Shown here in pieces: positions 10,216-19,860 of a stretch of 64,000 bases of DNA. Within the stretch, counting starts at the first letter, position 1; each line of letters opens with the position of its first letter. The notes below the pieces were generated by a model. The model saw nothing but the letters and a program-made list of their open reading frames with translations. It was not told the DNA's origin and did not search any database. Origin of the DNA: Ancistrus triradiatus. Taxonomy: Eukaryota > Chordata > Actinopteri > Siluriformes > Loricariidae. The position numbers and the translations under genes were made by a program. The stretch lies in the NCBI GenBank assembly GCA_025084515.1, contig JAJAGP010000051.1, positions 186,001 through 250,000 on the forward strand, read 5' to 3'.

Positions 10216-11189
10216 ACTGTAATGCAGGCTGTTTGTTATGACCTTTGATTGGGACTTTATTCATAAAAGCCTTACAGAAGTAAGTAATGACTGCTGTATC
10301 ACATTTCTGTTGGGAAATGTTTGCATTTCAAGTTGGACATTAATAAGCTCAAGGTCTTCCGAACGTGTTGACTGCAAGTAATTCTTGGGCCTACTCTTGT
10401 CCTACGATGGCCAGTTCCATGTTCCTCGATAGGTATGTTTGGAACTGGTAATTTTGTGACAATACTCTACTTAGGTCTTCTTTCTAAGATCTCAAGAGCT
10501 GTATCCCAAGGGAAAGGACTATAAAAAATATCAGCGGATTCTATCACAAGCACTTTGTCTGCGGCCTGATGAGACTCTAACTGTCTCTTGTGAGAAACTC
10601 ATAAAGCCTGCAGTACAGTATAAAAGCCACAGAGGTATGGGATTCCGATAACCAGGACCCACCTTGGCTGTAATAACTTTATTGAGGTGCCCGACAGGAA
10701 GCCTGCAGATTAGAGCGATGATAACCGTTACATGGCCAGTCTGGCTCAAGATGCCTCACTGCAGAATTCTGTCCTTGGTAACAGGATGGTGTGTATCAGA
10801 ATAAAGCTTTCTCTGGTTTGCATCATGCAAAAAGTATGTCTCCAATGGAGCCCTTCCATAAGATCTTGGGGTATTATTTTACTATTCAGGATTTAAATTA
10901 TGTATGGTCCAATCAAAAACAGAATGAAGGTTGGAGGCAGATCTAATGAACTCAAGGCATCTTATTCCATAATAAATCATTGATTTATTCATGCAGCGCA
11001 GCTCACACTACAATAAATATAGTGATACATTTGGAACAGTTATAGAGAAGATAAAGGAACAAACTGCATGTCCTTCACTGTTTAAATAATACAGTATATA
11101 CAATTTACTGTTACATTAAGTCGGGCTCAGGCATTATTAATGCGACACACACTGGCCGTTGAATGTGTTTTAATGAGTACGATTGTATA
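10216..11189. other. Intergenic, possible decayed LINE remainder
   Basis: No domain can be followed after 10240. A perfect inverted repeat with 9-base arms around one base (AATAAATCA-T-TGATTTATT) lies at 10971-10989. Nothing else is identified. Confidence 0.3.
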
Positions 11190-11940
11190 AAATAACTGGT
11201 TATTTAGAGTAAAGTCCTTGCATGGACTTCCATATGTTAGTTAAAAAAGAAGTCAGAAAGGCATCGACATGCGTGGAAAATAAATAAGATCAGTGCATTC
11301 AAATCAGGTAACAAAGACGCATACATGACTGCCAGGAGCAGATTGAAACTGTGCATAAGGAGTACTAACAGTGACTATAATGTGGCCTTGGATCCAGTAA
11401 CAATCCAAAAGAGCTATGGAGATTCTAGCTAGCAAGACTTCCAGAGGGCATTCTTACTGTTTACATGGGAGGTGAGGAGGACATTGCTAACAGTTAATGT
11501 AAACAAAGCCTCTGACCCTGACAACACCTCGAGTCAGGGTTTGAGATCGATCCTGTACTCACCTACTCACAGAGGGTTTTACTGACATTTTCAATTTAGC
11601 AGCGTTTCAGGAAACAATCCCTACCTGCTTCCAGAGCACTGCCATAGCGCCCACCCTCACAAAGGCAACAGTGAAGGACCTAAACGACTATTGGCCCATA
11701 TGTAGCGCTCACTTCCACTAAAATGAAGAGTACTTTGAGCGAATGGCACTTCAAACTATTAAAAACTCTACCCAGGCAGCCTAGACCCTTTGCATATCGT
11801 GCAAATCGATCTACAGAGGATGCCCTCCAACTGCACTTCACCTAATCCTTTCACACCTGGAAAAATGAGTTATTCACAAGGGTCCTGTTCCTTAGACTTC
11901 AGTTCTGACTTTAATACAATAACCTACAACTGTTTTAGTC
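11190..11940 (+). pseudogene. Rex1/Babar-like LINE ORF2, left part
   Basis: Decayed ORF2 of the common teleost Rex1-like (CR1 group) LINE. In shifting frames one reads FKSGNKDAYMTARSRLKL, VNKASDPDN (for the KAAGPDNI motif), VFTDIFNLAAF, IPTCFQSTAI, VKDLNDYWPI (for NDYRPVAL), YFERMAL, a FAYRANRSTEDAL-like block and FSSDFNTI. These are successive blocks of the reverse transcriptase up to the palm aspartate (DFSSAFNTI in the family). Several frameshifts and stops are present. The 5' part is missing, including the endonuclease. A SINE follows immediately, and the reading resumes after it. Confidence 0.8.
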
Positions 11941-12072
11941 TTACAATCCAAGCAATTGTGGGTTAAGGATCTTGCTCAAGGACCAATCAGTGGCAGCTTG
12001 TCAGAGGTGGGATTTGAACCCTGGACCTTCTCGTCCATAGTCCTGCACCTTAACCGCAGGCTACCAGAGTCC
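11941..12072 (-). mobile_element. tRNA-derived SINE, copy C, nested in Rex1-like LINE
   Basis: Minus-strand head and body with the B box (GGTTCAAATCCC). The element starts on the plus strand exactly at TTACAATCCAAGC, so the tail module is missing. It lies between FNTI and the next LINE block, so it was inserted into the LINE or brought in with a rearrangement. Confidence 0.75.
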
Positions 12073-12460
12073 CTCAATGAACACAAATGTATTTGGCAAA
12101 CTCCATACTCTACGGCTAAATGTCTCGCTTTGCAACTGGATTCTAGATTTCCTCACCGACGAGCATCAAGCTGTCTGAATTGGAGATCAGAAACTCAGTT
12201 TGGCATGGTAACTTCACAGCTAGTGATCGCAAGGCCCTGCAGCGGATGATCAAAACCTATGAGAATATCATTCGTACTGCTCTCGCAGACCTCAAATGCC
12301 TTGAGAGGTCTGAAAGGGGCACAGAAGATTGTCGAGCAAAACACTCGTCCCAGTCATGGACTGACTGACCTTCAGCAAACATTTCAAAAGTATGCACTGC
12401 TGTACAAACAGATTGGCAAACAGCTTTTTCCTTAAGGCTGTCAATTACTGTCGTTTTCCC
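12073..12460 (+). pseudogene. Rex1/Babar-like LINE ORF2, right part
   Basis: The LINE continues after the SINE with LRLNVSLCNWILDFLTDEHQ (family LNTSLCNWILDFLTGRPQ) and then IGDQ. It then jumps to YGNFTASDRKALQRMIKT, which in the family lies about 200 residues further on, so the catalytic FADD region and what follows are deleted near 12190-12200. The C-terminal end is followed through RAQKIVEQNTRPSH-like sequence and TNRLANSFFLKAVN at 12405-12445, the usual terminus of this family. Several frame changes are present. Confidence 0.8.
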
Positions 12461-12549
12461 CCACACAAACACTCATGCTCATATAACAACTTATCTGCTA
12501 CAAACCTTGCACATACCAGTTACTGCATGTTAGGTAAACACCTTACAGA

Positions 12550-13490
12550 CAGTGGTGCTGGAAAGTTTGTGAACCTTTTAGAATTTTCTATATTTCTGCA
12601 TAAATATGACTTAAAGCATCATCAGATTTTCACCCAAGTCCTAAAAGCAGCTAAAGAGAACCCAGTTAAACAAATGAGACAGAAATATTATACTTGGTTA
12701 TTTATTTATTGAGGAAAATGATCCAATATTACATATTAGTGAGTGGCAAAAGTATGTGAACCCTAGGATTAGCAGTTAAGTTGAAGGTGAAATTAGAGTC
12801 AGGTGTTTTCAATCAATGGGATGCCAATCAGGTGTGAGTGGGCACCATGTTTTATTTAAAGAACAAGGATCTATCAAAGTCTGCTCTTCACAACACATGT
12901 TTGTGGAAGTGTATCATGATACAAACAAAGAAGATTTCTGAGGACCTCAGAAAAAGAGTTGTTGATGCTCATCAGGCTGGAAAAGGTTACAAAACCATCT
13001 CTAAAGAGTTTGGACTCCACCAATCCACAGTCAGACAGATTGTGTACAAATGAAGGAACTTCAATACCATTGTTACCCTCCCCAGGAGTGGCAGACCAAC
13101 AAGGATCACTCCAAGAGCAAGGCGTGTAATAGTTGGCGAGGACACAAAGGACAAAGGACCCCAGGGTAACTTCTAAGCAACTGAAGGCCTCTCTCACATT
13201 GGCTAATGTTAATGTTCATGAGTCCACCATCAGAAGAACACTGAACAACAATGGTGTGCATGGCAGGGTTGCAAGGAGAAAGCCACTGCACTCCAAAAAG
13301 AACATTGCTGCTCTCCTGCAGTTTGGACGAGCCAGAAGGCTATTGGAAGAATGTTTTGTGGACGGATGAGTCGAAAATAGAACTTTTTGGTTTGAAAGAA
13401 AAGCGTTATGTTTGGAGAAAGGAAAACATTCCAGCATAAGAACCTTATCCCATCTGTGAAACATGGTGGTGGTAGGATCACTTCACCTTA
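12550..13490 (+). mobile_element. Tc1-like transposon, 3'-truncated
   Basis: Begins with a terminal repeat (CAGTGGTGCTGGAAAGTTTG) and a non-coding lead of about 360 bases. It then has transposase reading frame pieces, and it ends after the first catalytic block. The right terminal repeat is missing. The same 5' end is seen at 40513 (plus) and, reversed, near 54500. Together these define one local Tc1 family. Confidence 0.85.
12916..13485 (+). pseudogene. Tc1-like transposase, broken
   Basis: The N-terminal paired-type helix-turn-helix is clear: KKISEDLRKRVVDAHQAGKG, then YKTISKEFGLHQSTVRQIVYK. A stop follows at about 13051-13053. After it come LPRSGRPTRITPRA (the GRP AT-hook-like motif), a frameshift, TSKQLKASLTLANVNVHEST (second helix-turn-helix), RRKPLHSKKNIAALLQFGRA, a further frameshift and ENVLWTDESKIELFG, which holds the first Asp of the DDE triad. 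VKHGGGRI is the last block; the second Asp and the Glu are gone. Family members have about 340 residues; here about 190 remain in at least three frames. Not functional. Confidence 0.85.
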
Positions 13491-13959
13491 ACTGTTACAC
13501 TAGCATCTAAACTATGCAACCTGAAGACCCATTGCAGGGTTCACCATTCCAAAATGCTCTTAACTACGTCTTAATGATATTAATGATATTGTGTTAATAT
13601 TTATTCATTTGCATTCATTTACAATTTGCACAACGAGGGCGACATCAGACCCGCTTTCCTGGCGTCCCACTAAAATCACGACAGTAAAAAGTCGATTTTA
13701 TCCTGGATTGCCGAGCAGAACTATAGGACTCGGCACAAAGTAGCATTCTTCTACCAGCATTCTTTACCAATCACGTTTACAACCTCACCTCATCCTTACG
13801 CCATCTCTGCTCATTCCTCAGCCCATCGGGGTACTGACCTGGGAACATCCTCTGACCTCAATTATGCCAAGCACGCCAAGTTTGCTTACTGAAGTTTGCA
13901 GTGCAGCCATTGTTGAGAGCTAATGCTGTGATCATCTCCACCTTTTACACTCAGTGTGA
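13491..13959. other. Intergenic, nothing recognised
   Basis: No element recognised. Confidence 0.3.
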
Positions 13960-14350
13960 CAGTAGGTTTTTTAAATTAAGTTTGTGTGCTTGTCTGTTGA
14001 ATGCTTAACTCGTCTCAGCTTTGCCCTTTTTCTCTTTTTCTTGCGGCTGCTAAAATGGCCTTTTCAGAATCCCAGTGCCTGGTCTGATATTAAGTACAAC
14101 ATCATTAGTGTTTGTTAGGTCCACATGAAGCTCTATTCACTCATAGAAATCAGTCATCGTGATGATCTCATTATTTAGAGGGGCGCTTTGTTCTTCTACA
14201 CGATCACAACTTTTTTCTTTTTTTTTTTTATCTGTGATTGGATTGCAGGCCTCCCACACTCGAAATTGTGTCGACACTTTAAACTGATCGGGACTCATTC
14301 TGCTAGATTGGAGGGGAATAATTCATTATACAAAAGCAGACAAGCTAAAC
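13960..14350. promoter_or_regulatory. Candidate conserved non-coding element
   Basis: Unique sequence with GCTAAAATGGCC, AATCAGTCATCGTGATGATC and CATTATTTAGAGG. No coding frame. A T-rich run at 14212-14230 interrupts it. Inference. Confidence 0.3.
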
Positions 14351-15688
14351 TGGTTCTCTGCTAGGACTGAGGTTTCTTAAATCTCTTCCTGACAAAGGGC
14401 TAATTTAGTTCACAAAAAGACTAATGAAAATATTTCCCGATTAATTATTTAAAAATGGTGTGAGATTAAATATCTGTGCGATGAAGTGTACTACATGAGC
14501 ACTACATATGATGAGAAACTGGGCAAAACTATTTTGTGCTTAAAAGAAAAAAGCACAAATGATTCTCACAAGTCACTTCATATTTTGTTTTGCAAAAAAA
14601 GTTAAGTATTATTCTTTGTTTTAATTATTATTATTTTTTAAATATTTTTTTATATTCATTTTTAGACTGTAAATATTGCTTTCAGGAACCAAACTGTTAT
14701 TAATAAAATATATCTTGCTGAAATTTTGAATTGTGTTTGAATTATTGAAACCACTGCAGGCAATCCAAGTCCAGACCAAAACCTTGACCGGTCAAGTCCG
14801 TCTGGTGGTGGCTGGAGATGCAGTTGGCACTCTGACACAAAATACTTCTAAAATCTACAAGTATATCCATATAGTTCTCTACGTGGTCTACTTTGTCGTC
14901 ACCAGACTCGCTGTATCTCAGTCTCATGTTTTTGGAGGCTGTGGCACAGGGAATGTTCCTGACTGTGTGGCACTGGCCTCAGAGCAGGTGGTAAATTAGT
15001 AGATTTAACAGTTTGTTTGGATTTTGTTGTTATGACATTTATATTTGTCAGGCAGAAGTAGCAATCCGAAGCGTGATGTTTGGGTTCTCTCCAAACCACA
15101 GGAGTGGCAAAATGGCATATGGTGTGAAGCTTCTGCCATGCTGTGAAGAGCCTGACAAATGTGACGCAACAAATATGGGGTCCCAACTTTTATCCTGGTT
15201 TCTCACTTTACAACCAAAGTCATTCCCATAGCATTTAATGATGGGTGTGAAATAACTCACTGCAGATATTGCGGAAAGAATTAGAATGGTAGGCGGCTAT
15301 CAGTAGAACGCTTAAATACACAAATGCACTTTTTATATAAATAAACTTTTTAACAAAGCACCAGAGTTCACACACTGAGTTCTAGTCTGCAACTGATAAG
15401 GGAACTCTGTAGGCATTGTTTGCATGTCCTACATATCCAGTCTTGTTTCTGCAGGCCCCTGGTGACTCATTTAAATAGGTTTGCTTTCAAAAAGAAGCTA
15501 TTACACTTAAACAATGAAATAGCATTATTTCTTTGACAGGCATGCACACAAAATCATACCCTTAACCAGCAGCACCTTATATATACACTGTATTTAAAAA
15601 AATACACTGCCCCTTAGCCAGTTTGGTATAGGGTGTCCAGCAGGTGCAGCTTGTTAGGTCTGAGTGCAGCCTGTAAACTGAACTGTCT
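14351..15688. other. Intergenic, nothing recognised
   Basis: AT-rich until 14730. Open frames of 60-95 codons between 14733 and 15260 on both strands have no family features. No transposon recognised. Confidence 0.3.
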
Positions 15689-15729
15689 TAACACCATGTG
15701 ACTGTGCCGTGGATTCTGGGCAATGTAGT
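15689..15729 (+). repeat. Dispersed repeat with ZNF143/STAF-like motif, copy 2
   Basis: Matches 1746-1786 at 35 of 41 bases, with all differences in the middle. Ends in TTCTGGGCAATGTAGT, close to the inverse of the STAF site. Confidence 0.45.
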
Positions 15730-15889
15730 CCCTAAAATCCCTTAACCCACGATAAAATCTAAATGTGCCAGAGTGGCTTATTGCTTTTATAAAATGTCAA
15801 CATAGTCAAATTCACTTAAAGCCATCAGTGCTTAACAAATACATGTATGACTAATATTTGTAATAACTAATTCTTCTGCCTTTCTAATC

Positions 15890-16250
15890 CCAGAACACAG
15901 CTCCATTACAGAGGATGGTGCAGCCAATCAAAGTCAGGTTGAATTTCAGGGAGTTGATTTGCATGTCTGAGAGACTGGAGACATGAGCAAACATTTAGAA
16001 ATCAGGAGTCCAAACTGATCAGGTCTCCAGAAAGGTGTTTGTAATCTGAAGGCTCACCTGAAAGCTTTCCTGCGCTGAAAATTAGACCTGTTGTTTCCCA
16101 TTTTTGTTTTGTATCTGTCTGATTTTAATCACCTCCTTGAGGGCTCCTGCATTCGCATTCCACCCACACCATCAACAACAGACAGGGTCATTCTCATGAC
16201 CTGAAGTTTGATTTTCCCTTGTTTTGTTGAAATAGGCTTTGTAGATTTTT
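15890..16250. promoter_or_regulatory. Candidate conserved non-coding element
   Basis: Contains AGCCAATCAAAG, GTTGATTTGCATG, TGATTTTAATCACC and CATTCGCATTCC. Balanced composition, no frame. Inference. Confidence 0.3.
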
Positions 16251-16549
16251 TTGTTAACACAATCAAACCCCTTGACAGCACAAAGGCTAGCGAGTTAGCA
16301 TGGTTTCAGAATATCAAAAAAGTCTGTTAGTTTGTAAAGTAAGGCCTTTAAATCATTAATGACAGCATACTGGTATGAAGGCTCAGTGTGAGACATGTAC
16401 ACGTGGTTTTATCAATTTTTGAAAATAATCTGAAATGAGAACATAACAGGACACAGTAAGATCCAGAAATGTCCTGTTGTTGGTAATGCTTTGTTCTAGT
16501 TAACTGATTAATGTGCAGTTATAGTACATTGTAGTGACTTAGGAAATTC
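16251..16549. other. Intergenic, nothing recognised
   Basis: AT-rich unique sequence. Confidence 0.3.
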
Positions 16550-16555
16550 TAAAGG

Positions 16556-16641
16556 GCAAAATAAAATAAAATACATTTAAATTAAATTAAATACAGTAAA
16601 CCATCACCACCACTACAACTACAACTAATAATAATAATAAT

Positions 16642-16692
<51 letters not shown>

Positions 16693-16697
16693 AATAC
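16556..16697. repeat. Compound microsatellite AAAAT / AAT / CAT
   Basis: AAATA-type units, then CCACTACAACTA units, then about six AAT units and about 16 CAT units (16645-16691). Perfect in its right half, so probably polymorphic. Confidence 0.9.
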
Positions 16698-16818
16698 AAT
16701 GACTATTTTATGTTATTATTACAGACTAAAGAAATGACAAAATACAATAATTATGAGTCGTGACAACATAAAAAGTGATTGCTGGACTGGAGTGTTTTCT
16801 TTTTTCCAGACATGATGT

Positions 16819-16935
16819 GTCTTATTTAAACCAAAAAGTTATATTTTGGTCTCACCAGTCAACAAACTGTAAACTGCAAATTGCAGATGGGCAGCAGTGA
16901 CCTTGCTGTAGAGCAGTGGCTTTTCACTTTTGCCA
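16819..16935 (-). pseudogene. Tc1-like transposase scrap
   Basis: On the minus strand, EKPLLYSKVTAAHLQFAVYS matches the RKPLLSKKN..A.LQFA block of Tc1 transposases. It is followed, after loss of the intervening WxNVLWSD, by GETKI-stop-LFG, which stands for DESKIELFG. The catalytic Asp is lost and a stop replaces Glu. Only about 40 residues remain. Confidence 0.6.
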
Positions 16936-17204
16936 TCCATTTCCCCCTTTTATTTCATTCTACAATAATAACCCTCCGAAGCCGGTTTGCCGTTTCTTTC
17001 TGAGATTATTCGGCAGAAGAGAGTGAGCACTCTGGTGCTTGACTCTTTGAGACCTTTTTTCTGATTGTTATAAAAAAAATTTCCTGGTTCATCACATCAT
17101 GTGTGATATTCCCCTTTTAAACATCCTGCCTGTCCATATTTAGCCAGAAGTTGTAAAATCTTAAAAACTGTCAACGTTGTTACATACCATTTATTACTCC
17201 ACTG
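16936..17204. other. Intergenic, nothing recognised
   Basis: No element identified. Confidence 0.3.
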
Positions 17205-17775
17205 GGAGGGCTGTGGCCCCACGGAAACAATGCTGCATGGATAGCAAGAACATCCTATATTCCACCTTGACTCCACCCAGTTCCCCGGTCTCGGCATCCC
17301 TCTGCCTCGGTGCCTGCTTTTGGGGAGAGTACAGTCATGCACCACATGCCTTCATCCAGCCTTCCTATTTCCTTGCCGGCACACCCCGCCCCGGCTCAGT
17401 CGCTGCACTCCCTTTTGCCAGCTTAATAATTCCCTGCATCTGTTCGCACTTACCGGCCTCATTAGTGTCCCGATATTAATGCTCTGCTTTCCCCTTATTT
17501 AGCTTCATTTCATTTCCCGCTGTCAGCCCGACCTTGTCTCGACTCCTCATCTTGACCACCTGAACTTGGACTCTCTTTGACCCCGCTCTCGCTCGCTCGG
17601 ATCTGTCTGCCTGGATTATTCCCGCTCCTGTGTACCATACTTCTGCCTGACCTCAAGTCTGAACTCTGTAAGCCCTTCTTGGATTTGTTTGCCTGATGTT
17701 TATTCAATAAACTGTTTTTGTTGAAGGGCTTCATGCTTGTGCCTCTAGCCTTTGGATAGCCCGATACAGTCATCA
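17205..17775 (+). mobile_element. LTR-like segment, probably solo LTR
   Basis: About 570 bases unlike the neighbourhood, CT- and CG-rich, with no long coding frame. Near the right end lie TGATGTTTATTCAATAAAC (AATAAA poly-A signal at about 17705) and a T/G-rich stretch, ending just before the AAT microsatellite. This U3-R-U5-like order is common in fish Gypsy-type LTRs. No second LTR, primer-binding site or pol is seen. The exact termini are uncertain. Confidence 0.45.
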
Positions 17776-17777
17776 TG

Positions 17778-17822
<45 letters not shown>

Positions 17823-17860
17823 GTAATAGTAATAATAAAGAGAAGAAGAAAAAGAATAAT
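17776..17860. repeat. AAT microsatellite
   Basis: About 20 nearly perfect TAA units, then diverged AGT and AAG units. It sits at the right edge of the LTR-like segment. Confidence 0.9.
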
Positions 17861-17977
17861 ATAATAAACATGTATTTTTATTTAAATGTCTGCGATATTG
17901 ATGAACAGATGGGGAGCTGGTGTGTGTAGTCAGTAGACAGGCAAATAGGAGTGAAGAGTGAGTGATGTGGAGGAAGT

Positions 17978-17999
17978 GATGCATGCTGGGAAGTGTAGT
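17978..17999 (-). promoter_or_regulatory. ZNF143/STAF-like motif
   Basis: Reverse strand reads ACTACACTTCCCAGCATGC, one mismatch from the ACTACAATTCCCAGCATGC form of the ZNF143/STAF site. No gene start is visible beside it, so function is doubtful. Confidence 0.4.
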
Positions 18000-18020
18000 T
18001 TGGGCCAAATGTGGTCATGA

Positions 18021-18043
18021 CTAATAATAATAATAATAATAAT
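18021..18043. repeat. Short TAA microsatellite
   Basis: Seven TAA units. Confidence 0.8.
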
Positions 18044-18682
18044 GATACAAAAAACCCCAAAAGCTTCTGTCTCTAATTTTATAATTACTAAGGTGACCAA
18101 ATAAAAATGAGAGTCATTCCAAAACTGTATTGCCTTCTTTTGAACGTGTTAATTAACACTCTTGATTTAAGCAGCAAAGTTCATCTCAAAGTGGGTGCGA
18201 CATGCATTAATAAGGCTGTGTCTAGTCAACATGGTCTCTCAAGAGCAAGTGTGCAGTTACATTTAGTAAAGGCTAGATAACACAGGCATGAATTATTGAT
18301 CATACATTTTGTTTTAAGTCTTTAAAATAGCATCCAGAGATAATCGTAGCAGTGTGTCGGCACAATTAGATCTTGGATTTCTATACCTTCATTCCAATTC
18401 ACTACAACAAAAAATGCCGGTCTCACTGAAGCTGGAAACACCGAAAGGTGCCCTGTCCTCTACAGTGGCTCGGAGATGTGTGTGCCTGGTAATCGGGCTG
18501 ATTGGAGCAGCTGGCATGATGCTGGGACCAAAGTGACACCTTATGACAGAGTCAGAAGTGCCAGCAATGCACATGAACACACCAGCAGAGGTGACATTTC
18601 CCTCAAAAAATTAAAAGGAATATGTCCATGATTGCAGGCGTACGTCTAGTGACTGAAAAACTGAGGTAGAGAAGTCCAGTGA
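18044..18682. other. Intergenic, nothing recognised
   Basis: Open frames of about 60 codons on both strands near 18354-18580 lack family features. Confidence 0.3.
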
Positions 18683-18702
18683 GGGGGGGGGGGGGGGGGG
18701 GG
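18683..18702. repeat. Homopolymer of 20 G
   Basis: Uninterrupted G20 on the plus strand. Long G runs can form G-quadruplexes and are unstable, so the true length may differ from the assembled one. Confidence 0.9.
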
Positions 18703-19317
18703 TATTGTGCAAAGTCTAACTCCAGATTAGCAATTGGAGATTCTGAATAATTAACTGAACCTATGGATTAAATGTCCTTATAAACGTGTATCGGTTTTTA
18801 ATACTGTCGCTAATATTCCTTGTAAAATGCCCTTGGTTGTTTGATAAATCGTAGCTTAGCACTGAATTTATGACTTAATATGATGTACCAAGCTAAGCAC
18901 ACTAAAAGGAACGATCTAAGACTGACCTGATTTTAAGGTTCACAAGTTTTTGCACCCCAACTAATTAAAGTCTTACATCTGAATAATTTATGCTGTGGAT
19001 ATAATTAGGTCCAGCAGAGAAAATGTGTTTCTGTGGTTTACTTTATTTTTAATTAATCCGCACCGCTCTGATCACGATTTTTTAGGAATTATTTAATTTA
19101 GAGCCTGTTAATGAATTCTTAATGAACGTTAAATGATGTGTCGTTTCCACTACCTTTCAGATATTTTGGCAGATACCGATATGCAAATGAACGGAACAGT
19201 GGAGACGAGTGCAGGTGGTCCGTCATGGAATCAGGTTTAATTAATTAAAAACAACACATCACGTTAGAGTAGTGAATCCTTACAGATCTGTGGCGTCCTG
19301 ACAGCTTTCAAGGTGAC
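18703..19317. promoter_or_regulatory. Intergenic, CNE-like from about 18960
   Basis: From 18960 the sequence carries TTTTTAATTAATCCGC, GATCACGATTT, TGTTAATGAATTC, an ATGCAAAT octamer at 19181-19188 and GTTTAATTAATTAAAAAC. These may be enhancer-type sites; inference only. Confidence 0.3.
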
Positions 19318-19704
19318 TGATCAATTAATAACAGATTACTAATTGGACGTATTGATTCATTGTCAATGTATTGATTTATGGTATATTAGAAACATCACAG
19401 ATTGGTTAATTACGGATTATTAACTGGTCCGATGAATGATCAGATTCTTTACTACATGTATTGAAAGGTAACAGACTTGTTACTGAATGTATTGATTAAT
19501 TACAGATAAGCCGGATTTATTGATTAGTTATAGACTTAACTGGGCATACTCATAATTACAGATTACAATCTGATTAATTACAAATTTTTGTACTAGATAT
19601 ACTGATCATTACAGAATATTAACTGAACAAACCAATCGATTATTAACTGGACAAACTGAGGTTATTAGCTGGATATATTGATCATAACAGATTATTAACT
19701 GGAG
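19318..19704. repeat. Diverged minisatellite, unit about 30 bp
   Basis: Roughly eleven to thirteen degenerate units related to ACAGATTATTAACTGG followed by ATATTGATCATT. The best preserved are at the right end. Units differ by substitutions and small indels, so the array is old. Confidence 0.75.
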
Positions 19705-19860
19705 GTTCTTGGGTGGCCCAGTGGTTTGAGAACAGTTCAGCCCATTCCAAGGTACCACAAGCATACATGATTGATTGTGTCCGAGGGAGGGGACCACTGA
19801 TGGCCCCGAGATGGTCAATTCTGTTCGGGGCAAGCTTCTGTCAGCATCATGAAGGAGCCA
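19705..19860 (+). repeat. Possible SINE-like fragment
   Basis: GGTGGCCCAGTGGTTTGAG at about 19712 resembles a tRNA A box. CCGAGGGAGG further on is shared with the element near 51430. No B box. Weak. Confidence 0.25.

Noticed and set aside
17745..18008. Minus frame with a long Tyr run
   Set aside because: The Tyr run is the translated AAT microsatellite.
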